Shown piece by piece: positions 54,651 to 64,000 of a DNA stretch of 64,000 nucleotides (positions are counted from its first letter, which is position 1; each line of letters begins with the position of its first letter). The stretch is from Agaricus subrufescens. Taxonomy: Eukaryota > Basidiomycota > Agaricomycetes > Agaricales > Agaricaceae. Location: contig CM057065.1 of assembly GCA_029945375.1 (NCBI GenBank), forward strand, positions 1,426,001 to 1,490,000, in the 5' to 3' direction. A program made the position numbers and the translations under genes. The notes beneath the pieces are model-generated. The model searched no databases. It had not been told where the DNA came from and saw only the letters and a list, made by a program, of their open reading frames with translations.

Positions 54651-56374
54651 CTAATCGTCCGTCCGCGTGCCCTCAGCGGGCGCAGAAATGAAAACAAAGA
54701 CGTAACAAATAATACCAACTGTTCCAACCAGTGCAGCTGCGAAAGGCAAGCTAATGCCCGTGATGCCAAGACGAAACCAGTGTCCGCAAAAGAAAACCAG
54801 TCCCCAGGAGAAGAAAGCCCTTGGAAGTGCAAACGCAAACGCAGTCATCCGGAGTCTGTATCCCGAATTGACCTGGTTGCTGAACCAATTTATCTGAGAA
54901 AAGTTTCTAACTTAGTCTGATCCACTCCTGAAATTGGTGAGAACTTACAATTTCATTAGGATCTTTTTGATGGATTAAGTCATTGTGGCGTTGGATAAGA
55001 GTCAATGCCGTCACCAAATTGGCGCTGAAGAGCATAGCTGAAGTCGCGGCAAGTGCATTGAATGGGATAACGAAGAAAAACGAGATATGAAGTCTTTGGG
55101 CCATCATCGGGAATAGCTCCACATTCGACACGATGATTACTTACAATAACATCAAGAGGGAAGGCACAACTTGAAATTTCCATTCTTGTACCTGTTCTTG
55201 GACGAATTCGGATACTTGAGAAGAACGGACAAGTTGGTCAACAAAGAGAGTGTTCATCTCTTCGTGTAGATGGTCCGAGTGTCCGAGTGTCAAGAAACTT
55301 ATCACTCGCGTAACAAATGGATGCCTCTCCGTGTCTCCCTCTGGCTCATCAAATACAGCATGCCTTGAATCAATTCGAGGTGTTTCTTGACCATAAAGGT
55401 TATGAAACCTGTTGAGCACTACAAGAGCTTAATCGGTTGAAGGGTCGAGAGAGAAGATGCAGCGTACGGACTGCGTGCCACCCGCGAGCAATTGTACCCA
55501 CAACTTCCGATTCATGAGTTCGTCCACGACAACGCTCGAGTACATCATGAATGGCCTGTGTAACCGCAGTGGAGTGGATAAATGTTGAGTAACATGATGT
55601 GATTTGGTCTAAAGGTGAGACGAGGCTGTCATGAAAAATTGTATCGTTGTCCTTATGGTTGTAGCACGAACCAACTCTGATGTACGCAAGTGCGTCAAGC
55701 AGCTTCAGAAGGCTTTCTTCTTGCAGCCCTCCGAAGTGAGCAGGGAAGCGATCAGTGTGTTGCCAAAATTCCTTCTCCAGAATAGTTTCTGCGCGTCTTT
55801 TGAGCATGAGAAAAATGAACATCACTTAGAACAAACTTACTCAAATGGGAAGGGGAGACGACGTGGGGAAGCCCAACAACTTCTGTCGTAAGGGAGTCAT
55901 TAATCCAAAAAAGCGCCTGAGAATGTCTGTCAACGATATAATAAGAACAATCCAAATTTTCATCGGTGCGAATGTAAAGTTCCACGTTGGTCAAGTCTCT
56001 TCCCCTCGTTTTAACCTCAGAGGTGATATGTTGGATCCATTTTTCTGCTTGTGACGCTTTTTCTGGGGAGTAGATCCAAGATTCGGTAACGGTTATCATG
56101 GGCCCAGCATGACAGAAGTAAACCTTTCCCTCGGGCTGAATGTACATAGACCATCTTGGCGGCAAATTTACGGTCCTTTGTACATTTTAAGTTCTCAAGT
56201 CATTAACCACAAAGTCAAAGGGCTTACGGTGCAGTGATTCCCGGCTCGATTACCAACTTCTTGGGTCGAGACCTGTACTGTAGGTCACAAAGATCAAGTC
56301 ATGAAAGACACAAAGAGGTACACACCCCTTCCTCTGGTCGTACCGCGATGAATCTTGACTTGGGCAAGTTGCAT
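54651..56374 (-). CDS. Agaricomycete membrane protein with WW-like motif, copy 3
   Basis: The start MQLAQVKIHRGTTRG at 56374 is followed by exon 2 with RSRPKKLVIEPGITAP. The WW-like motif is PPRWSMYIQPEGKVYF, then TVTESWIYSPEKASQAEKWI, YYIVDRHSQALFWIND and VVSPSHL joined across an intron to KTILEKEFWQHTDRFPAHFG. Then follow HDVLERCRGRTHESEVVGTI, FHNLYGQETPRIDSRHAVFD and TLFVDQLVRSSQVSEFVQEQ. The membrane part contains SAMLFSANLVTALTLIQ and, near the end, AAALVGTVGIICYVFVF, closing EGTRTDD. It is a close relative of copy 1, with identical exon order. Unlike copy 1 its initiator ATG is preserved. Confidence 0.8.
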
Positions 56375-57356
56375 GAAGGCTTCCAATATGTGTGGGGGAA
56401 AAAACGGAGGACATAATCGTCAGAGGGGGAACTTAGTTGATTTTTGACAGGGTTTTTGTCTAACTTCAGGTCCCACTTATTGTACCCGTGCCTTGTAGCA
56501 GATGATCACTGAGAGCCCCAAAGCGGGGAGACTAATGACCCTTAGTGACGTACACACGTAGAGAAACTTCCCAGAATACTTTCAATCCTGTACCTCGAAA
56601 AGGTCTAGGTAGGTACTTTCTTATAGGTACTTTCTTACATAAATGTAGTAATAAATTAAAATGTATTGAAATTGTGTATGTACTTACTGACATCTAAGTC
56701 GGTGAAACACTACCGTCTTCATATAAAGCTCTTTTTGAGGTTTCACAAGCAAACAAGTAGAAGCACAGGATTGTTGTCAGGAAATTGCCACAGAAATGAT
56801 TCTCCATTCAATAGCAAACACTTTTCACGTTGTCCTTGACATACATGCGAGTGTTGCATTGCTCGTTCAACCCAAATCGGGAGTTGGGCGGACACCGACT
56901 TGACATAACCAGGAACTAGAACTTATTAATTAAAATCCATCAGATGTGTGGTGTCACTGGAGAAAGAAGCGAAGCGCTCGTTTCTCACGTGTATAGCCTG
57001 AGCGACCATAGTCAATGCGGAGGCTGTTGTTCTCTTGTCTGCACTGCCATCAGCACTGGCATTACGTTGATCTATCGAGATTTCACTGCCAGTGATGAAA
57101 TTATGAGCTCTTTAGAACCATTCACTGAGAATGAGTCTATTTTTATTCACACTCCCGAGGGGATCAATCGATCAACCTTTAGATGCCGCACCCTTGTATT
57201 CGTCGTACGCTTGTTGCATAGCCCAAATCCTGATGAGCTCATTCGCCATTTACGTAGACCCAAACGTTTACACGATCCACAATCCAGATCCCATTGTCGT
57301 ACAAGGTGGCATAAATACAATAGATTAATCTACCACCGCATTTCCACATATAACAT
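56375..57356. other. Intergenic stretch
   Basis: No gene is supported. A short direct repeat of AGGTACTTTCTTA occurs near 56610-56640. The plus-strand frame at 56944-57471 overlaps the mannosidase end antisense and lacks recognisable content. Confidence 0.55.
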
Positions 57357-59740
57357 TCAAGGGCTTCCTGTAGGTTTTACCGGACCAATTTTGACGTTGG
57401 GACTGATAGCGGGAAGAGGAGCTCCCGGCGATTGCAACACAAATCCTGGTTTCGAAGCAGGTACACGCTGAGTACCATACGCCGATGAAAGCACAGGCGG
57501 AGCTTCAAATGGATGCGCTTCGGTGTTGAAAACATCTACAAACACAATAAACACTGAAAACCTGGGTTAATTTGGCTCACTCACATCTATCCAAATGGAT
57601 GTGGTTGGGATCATCGAAAGTGAGATACCTAAGTCACCGTTAGCTCCATTTGACGACTCTTCAAAGAAAGTGTTCTTACAGGTATTTCAATACCTCGGCA
57701 AACCAGAAACTTTCAGTATCGTCTATCTGACCCCGTGTTGAGTTGTTCACGTCATTCAACCCAACGAAACCATTCGGGGTGCCGAGGAATCTGTTGAAGC
57801 TTTTCACAGCTGCCGCAGCTCGGTCCAAATATTTGGAAGCACCAGTGGCTCTGAAAGCATAAAAGTTGGATTCGAGGACTTCCGGACGGAGGATATAAAC
57901 CCCATTAGTCTCATAAAACCCGTGTTGTTGGTTGAAGTTGAGTTGTGCTTGATTCGGTGAACCCCCTCCAGTGAAACTACCGTCAGCCGAAATATAAGCA
58001 AAAGATTCTGGACCAATGCCAGTTCTACAAAAGTAGAGATTGATTAGTCGTAGCCTGGCAGGATGTCGAAATGCATACTGGGTGCTAGCATAGGTGTTCC
58101 AACAAGCATCAACAAGCTCTAAGCCAATATTGACAATGGTTTGGTTATTCAACAAGCGGCCGCCTATCAGAGAAACGTGACTTAGAGCTTCCGGAGAAAT
58201 ATTGAGAGCCATACCCAATATCCAATTCCCACCATCGAAACAGGCCAAATGTGAGCCGACGTGCCTGATTTGTTTGTTATCGTCGAAATCGGCTAGGTAT
58301 ACGCGATTCCCAACTGTGGAAGTGCGCAGTAACGTCTTGATTGAGGAGTCGACGGCAGTTAACCATGTGTTGGCAAACAATTTGTTACTGGTGTTTGAAA
58401 GCCGAGCGTGTTTGATGAGATATTCAAAGTAGCTGTCAGAGCCACCTCCCCAGGTCTTGACCCCCATGTGAGCACAATTAGCCTGAATACTCCACGTATG
58501 AACTTACCACATAACCCCCAACGAACGAACCAGTTCGCGGGTCAATACCCTGCGCGGCGAGACCCGGGAGAGGGGCAGCCTACATGAATGGAAATCAAGC
58601 TCTCAATTTTAACGTAGTAAATCGGAACGTACGAGTTGAGCAATGTGAGCTAGCGCGCCAATAGCAAGATCAGCATAGGTCTCGTTCCTAGTATATTTAG
58701 AGAGGGTTGCCCATTCGAGTGCAAGCTAAGTTCCGGCGGCTTTACAAAGGAGAAATACCGGAATAATTTAAAATTGCTCACGGTACCAGCTTCGGCTATA
58801 TTTGACTATGGAATTTCAACTTCACCACATGCGTGGAATAGCAGACAAACACGTACATTTGCCACAGTAGGGGTATCTCCCGAGAAGTCCAAGAACCCAA
58901 AAGGTATCACGTTGTTCTAAATTTTCCATTTTTTCAAGCTGGGCTTGGAAAACTAGCGCATGTCAGACTTACCCGAGAGAACGCAAAGGCCAACTTATCA
59001 CCCAACTCCCTCGCTCTATCGACGAGTGCTGGGAATTTCTTGCCAGTCAACTCATAAGCACTGAGCAGGCCTCCAAGGTACCGAATCGTTGTTTCGAAAA
59101 CGCTGAGATTTATCTCAGGCAACCGGATTTAGAACGGGGATGAATTAACGACACACCTGACAGTGTCGGGTGTTTGAGATCTACTGAAGTCAATTTTGCT
59201 TGAAAAGTTGATAGCTTCCTCGAGAAAATCCTTGAAAAAAAAATGCTCGAGTTAGCGTCGACATCAAATCATTGGAGCCATCAGCACTAACGTCTAGCCC
59301 CATGATCGCCTAGAAAAATTGTTGATCAGTCCGGGTGTCAACTAAGAAAGCACACTAAACATGCCATAGTGCTCATGCCGTCAACTATTGAAGCACCTAG
59401 AACCATTTTTATGAGAATGTTGATCTTAGAAAAGCGGTGAATTTGGACTTACCCCACCCATTTCTACCGTCGGAAAATGATTCACTCAAAGGCGAAACAT
59501 CATCATGCCCAAAAGCAAACTTCCTATAGCCAAGTATGCCCTATTTAAACACTCACGAAGCTTTTCATCACGGGGCACTCACTTATAAGCCTCATAACTT
59601 CGGGTGAAAATGTCAACCACAGCCGCTTTATTGGCAGCAGCAGTCCTTGGAAGTCGTATGTTCGGTGCTTGAACCGACCCAGCGAGAGTTCCGGAAGGAA
59701 AGAGAGTCAAAGCGAGAGCAACTACAGGAGCAAGAATCAT
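57357..59740 (-). CDS. Secreted GH47 alpha-1,2-mannosidase, paralogue 1
   Basis: GH47 enzymes trim alpha-1,2-linked mannose from N-glycans. The start MILAPVVALALTLFPSGTLA is a signal peptide. Hallmarks follow in order: [140 protein letters not shown] and FWFAEVLKYLYLTF. The terminal NTEAHPF carries the Thr that binds calcium in the family. There are about a dozen short exons. No transmembrane anchor follows the signal peptide, so it is predicted secreted or lumenal, unlike the ER Mns1 type II membrane enzyme. Confidence 0.9.
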
Positions 59741-60681
59741 CGTCTCTGGAAAGTCTCGGGGAGAGGATGACGAAGGGCCACCAAAAAGAAGAGGCTTACG
59801 ACTTAATGAGACAAAAACGAGCTCCTTTATACGTTATAGCCGGTCGAAAGCCTGAGAAGAGTCCGTGATATATCTCAGATCAACGGGATTTTTTCAAATC
59901 AGGGGCGCATGGGGGAAGAAGGGTTCCTCGAGGACCGCGGTTGAAGAGCACGCAGGCAGCCTTGTTCTTTCTCACTCTGTAGAATAGGTGAAGATTCAGG
60001 GGTTGCCTCTTCGCTCAATTCTCATGCTGTCTAATATAAACGTAGTGTGGAGAAGTGGGACAGATAGAATGAGAGTCGAGAATGACATGAGCGGAGGTGA
60101 TGAAGCAGAAGCGATGAATTAAGGAAAGCTTAGACTTCCAAATTTGGTTGACACATGGTATGGGACGTGGCTCGTGATCCAGGCAGCGTCTGGTCGCCAG
60201 TCCGGGATGTCCAATGGGACCACACCAAGAGATCTATTGCAGTCTCGTTGCATGTGCTTATAGTCTGTCTGACGTGGAAGCACCCAATTCTCAACTATCC
60301 CCGCTCTGTAAAACAAGGGGAGGCCAAAGTGCTGGCCCCATCGTGGAACAGTGATGGGGGGATCCTTTCACAATCGAGATAGGCAATAGTTGGATGAGTA
60401 GCTAAAATCACGTATAGCCGATTTCTAAAGCGTCCAAACATTATGTGCGCAGGGTGTGGAGCCCGTTGTACCGGAGAAACTGTACATCTGGTGGCTTGTA
60501 TCAAGCACCATAGCAGCGAGGGAATTAATGACTCAGTAACATAAGAAGTGTGAGAAGAGTATACAAACACGTAAATTATAAGACCCCAAAAGAACGAATG
60601 AAATGTACCGAGGACAGTCACGCCTCGGCTTAAATTAAAAAGGTTTATCCTAACGGACACGAAGACATTGTTGGGAGTATC
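59741..60681. other. Spacer between the two mannosidase genes
   Basis: It holds the promoter of paralogue 1. Apart from that TATA-like site I see no gene or repeat. Confidence 0.55.
59823..59832 (-). promoter_or_regulatory. TATA-like box of GH47 paralogue 1
   Basis: The minus strand reads CGTATAAAGGAG here, with TATAAA about 85-90 bp upstream of the ATG at 59740, a plausible TATA position. Confidence 0.5.
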
Positions 60682-63258
60682 TCAGAGAGCTTCAGCAGCA
60701 TGGTCGGGGAACGAAGGATTTTGGCTGTAAACGGGAAGAGGACCTTGAGTTTGAGTGGGCCTGAAATCCGAAGGAGTTTGTGAGAGAAGGGGGTTAAGAG
60801 GCGACCCATATGTATCCATGGCAGCAGGGACTTTGAAAGGATGGGCCTCAGTGGTGAAGACGTCTAATTCAAAGAAGTAAGATATTTGTCAGACATGTGC
60901 GATCTCATTCCATGTCATCTGCTTACATTCATCTAAGCTGATGTGCGAGGGATCATCGAAGGTGAGGTAACTAGAAAACGACCAACAACATCAGACTTGT
61001 ATGGATATCAAGGAACTCGCTTACAGGTATTTGAGTGTCTCAGCGAACCAAAAACTCTCCAGATCATTGATTTTCGGAGACTTGGGATCGTTCACGTCCT
61101 GAATCGGGCCATAAGCATCATTGATTGAGAGATACGTCTCAAAGCTACGGAGGGCGCTAGCAGCACGATCGAGGTACTTTGTGTCACCGGTCACCCTCCA
61201 GGCATAAAAGTTAGACTCCAAAACTTCTGGGCGCATGTCGTAGTAGGAAGTTGTAGGATAGAATCCGTGAAGTTGGTAGAATGCTTGTTGCATTGCATTC
61301 GGGGCAGCACGACCAGTAAAATCGCCATCGTCAGAAGCAAAAGCGAAGACTTCCGGTCCAATACCAGTCCTATCGTTATACATGGATGGTAACGCAGAGA
61401 AACATATGCAAGTTGTACGACTCACGCAGTGCTTGCATAGGTATTCCAACAAGAATCCACGAGTTTCAAGGCAACATCGACGATCGTCTGGTTGTTGAGT
61501 AACCGGCCGCCTATGCAGCGAACAATCAGTATGAGACTTCATTCACGTATACCAATAGCCACTCGCCCAACAACCAATTTCCTCCATGGAAACATGCTAA
61601 ATGAGAGCTGATGTGGACAATCTGCCTGTTGGAGTTGTAATCGGCGAGGTAGGTTTGATCCGTGGCCTTGTCGGTGCTCTGCGACAGCATATGAGGTGGT
61701 GTCGAATTGATATAGTATCTTTATTTGCCTGACCTTGAGCAGAGTACGGATAGAAGAATCAACGGCAAGCTTCCAGGTATCAGCGAACAGTGTATCGGCT
61801 GTATTGTTGAGACGAGCATATTTGATGAGGTACTCAAAATAGCTGTCGGAACCTCCGCCCCAGGTCTAATCCACAAGTCAAGTGTTTAACCGTTCTAAGT
61901 CAAGACGGAACGTACGACATATCCGCCCACTGGCGAACCGGTCCTCGGGTCGATTCCTTGTGCTGCAAGACCTGTACAAGGTCAGGTCACCATCTGTTGA
62001 CCCTCAAAGAGTGGCAACCAACCTGGTAATGGAGCAGCCTTTCGTTGAGGTTGAATTAGCCCATGTAATCCAGCAACGCTAAAATACGACACATACATTG
62101 GTAGCGATGCGACGCGAAGATTTTTCCGCCAGCTGGCGATAGGTGTCGTTTCCAGTATACTTGCTCAAGGTGGACCATTCAAGGAGCAGCTAGAGCGGAT
62201 TGAGAAAAAGGTGGTCCGAAAGTACTAAAAACTCACAGTTCCTGCTTCGGCAATGTTTGTCTAGATAAAAACAGATCAAAGAAGAAGAGTGAAGGAAAAT
62301 TCAGGACCAACATTTTCGACGACAGGAAGATTCGTGGTGAAATCAATGTGTCCAAACGGAATATCACTGCCCTGTCGGATGAATTGAGACGATGATGCAG
62401 TATAGTGCAGGATTTTCAGCATACATGGACCCAAGCAAAAGCTAGTTTGTTCGCAAGATCTTCGGCTTTCCTCAGGAGAACAGGAAACATCTGATCGCTG
62501 AGCTCGTAGGCGCTCAACAAGCCCCCAATATGCCGAATGGTTGACTCGAACACACTGAACAGTCAAAAAATAAGGCACTGGCAAGAGTGATGACCGATGA
62601 ATTACGACTAACCTAACAGTGTCAGACGTTTTGGATCTAGTAAAATCGATGGTAGATGTAAAGTTGACAGCATCGGAAAACTCCTTCTGGAGAAGAAGTC
62701 AGATCAAAGTTAATGATATTCGTAGTGAGGACTTCAATACTAACGTCCAATCCCATAATGCTCTACGTGGGATACAACGTGAACACTGGTGTACACATGT
62801 TCAGAGGACAACACACACCATAGTGGACATCGCATCTACGATAGTGGCACCTAGCAAATATAACCATTCAGTACAGAAGGCATTAACTCAAGATATTCAT
62901 TTCTTACCCCAACCATTATGACTGTCAACAGAACCTGGGAGGTATTGAACGAACTTTAGAATATAAGGTAGGTGACAAAAGGTGCCTCACCTCCTGTCAC
63001 TGGTGCGAGGTCATCGTGACCCGATGCGTGCTCCCTGTACGCGTTCAGTGTCATAAGCCACGAACCCGACCGGACGCGCGTAAAGACTTACATATATGCT
63101 CTATAACTCTTTAAAAAAACACTTCGGACTTCTTCCCGGCTGCCCGCCGCGCTAGCGGGCATCGTAAGGTCCGACCTCTGAACATTAGCCGCCGAGACAA
63201 ATGGCGAAGAAACAATAGCGATAAAGACTGTGGTGAATAGAGAGCGCATGAATACCAT
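60682..63258 (-). CDS. Secreted GH47 alpha-1,2-mannosidase, paralogue 2
   Basis: The start [20 protein letters not shown] (63258) is a signal peptide; MRSLFT at 63249 or an upstream methionine at 63276 are alternatives. The next exons encode [28 protein letters not shown] and HNGWG. Later segments include [67 protein letters not shown] and the calcium-site [10 protein letters not shown]. The product ends [10 protein letters not shown]. Exon boundaries match those of paralogue 1, consistent with tandem duplication. The early FSDGRNGWG motif of paralogue 1 is VDSHNGWG here, and KFAFGHDD is replaced by HASGHDD, so activity may differ. Confidence 0.88.
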
Positions 63259-63786
63259 CCTGTTGAAAGAGGGCACGATGTCAAAAGGAGTGACTGGGAA
63301 ATAGGTAGAGGGAGCGCGTAGAAATGAAGTAGTCGGGGAAAAAAACAGATAGCTTCATGTTGGCGTTGATCTTGCCTTTATATATAGCGCCAGAACTTGG
63401 TCTCAGTTCTGTTGAAGCGAATACGAGCGCGTCGAGGTTATGGCATGATGTCACCATTTTTGGCAGAAGGAATTTTGCCCGATTAGGCAATCAGCCACTG
63501 AGCGTTGATCTGAAATTGAATAAGCCACAAAACGCTTCTGTGGGGACAACCAGTATTCCGATGACTGAAAATTGCGAACAATCATTGCCGGCATTCACGC
63601 TTGATGGCTTTGAGGCTGCCAGCATCTGGGCCGACGAAGATAGCTAATAGGCTCAGTCGCATCAGCACCGACGACCAAAGTTGGTACGGAAGAAGAATAT
63701 AGTCCATTGAATTATAATAATACACATGAGGAACTAGAGTATTGATCAGCATATGCACACCGGCTGAATAACGTTTCTTAAAACTA
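63259..63786. other. Spacer between mannosidase paralogue 2 and the P450 gene
   Basis: It contains the TATA-like box of the mannosidase gene. No gene is seen. Confidence 0.55.
63379..63388 (-). promoter_or_regulatory. TATA-like box of GH47 paralogue 2
   Basis: The minus strand reads GCTATATATAAAGGC, about 120-130 bp upstream of the predicted ATG at 63258. Confidence 0.55.
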
Positions 63787-64000
63787 TTAAATATCTCTAC
63801 GCTTAATGCCCACTCTACATTCGAGAGGTTTTCTTAGGAAACCTTCCCGCGTCTCAAGCTAAATTTCATGTCAGTATCAGGAATTTAAGAGACGCGTGAC
63901 AACGTACTATCTGGTTAGGATTTTCAAGAACGATATCATACCGGCGCATAATAGATGCAAGGATGATCAACAACTCCATGCTTGCTAAATTCCGACCTAC
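63787..64000 (-). CDS. Cytochrome P450, C-terminal end only
   Basis: Reading the minus strand inward from the right edge gives VGRNLASMELLIILASIMRR followed by YDIVLENPNQ. The GRNLA-x-x-E segment is the part just after the haem-binding cysteine of cytochrome P450 monooxygenases, and the helix L that follows fits. An intron (GTACGT near 63913 to TTTAG near 63861) leads to a final exon, LETREGFLRKPLECRVGIKR and RDI, ending TAA at 63789-63787. The haem cysteine itself and the rest of the gene lie outside the window. The substrate cannot be judged from this fragment. Confidence 0.8.

Noticed and set aside
56944..57471. 175-residue plus-strand frame near the mannosidase 3' end
   Set aside because: Its last third is the antisense of the mannosidase C-terminus and the remainder has no recognisable features.

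Overview
The window looks like nuclear DNA of a basidiomycete fungus, most likely an Agaricomycete. Genes carry many short introns (about 47-60 nt, GTRNGT donors, YAG acceptors). Housekeeping orthologues sit close together, and between them lie expanded lineage-specific families of the kind common in mushroom genomes. All multi-exon models below were spliced by eye from GT/AG signals and reading frame, so exon edges are predictions. No rRNA, tRNA or CRISPR array was found.

Layout. Positions 1-6200 are transposon territory. A left-truncated multicopy-type protein (1-754, minus) is divergent from a second accessory-type gene (990-2333). Next comes a complete TIR element (2505-6176) with perfect 19-bp terminal inverted repeats and an 8-bp target duplication. 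Its single predicted gene joins a Ulp1-like cysteine protease to the C-terminal half of a hAT transposase. Positions 6961-18795 hold five tandem minus-strand paralogues of a seven-transmembrane protein of about 300 residues, all with the same three-intron structure and a shared sequence block 140-300 bp upstream of each start. Positions 19989-46190 are a dense housekeeping block: Rix7/NVL AAA ATPase, an arrestin-fold protein, Rli1/ABCE1, a very large paxillin-like LIM protein, a small unknown protein, an XPG-family nuclease with a long disordered insert, coatomer alpha (COPI), and Swp1/ribophorin II. Inside this block, between COPI alpha and Swp1, lie three small basic unknown genes, two of them in a 0.77-kb tandem duplication. 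Positions 47589-56374 carry three copies of a membrane protein family with a WW-like N-terminal motif. Positions 57357-63258 carry two secreted GH47 alpha-1,2-mannosidase paralogues, and the right edge cuts through the 3' end of a cytochrome P450 gene.

How they fit together. The housekeeping genes cover ribosome assembly and recycling (Rix7, Rli1), ER glycosylation (Swp1) and Golgi-ER transport (COPI alpha), but I see no operon-like logic beyond divergent and convergent spacing. The 7TM, WW-like and GH47 genes are local duplications. The most unusual objects are the Ulp1-hAT chimera, the 7TM array with its shared upstream block, and the trio of small basic proteins.
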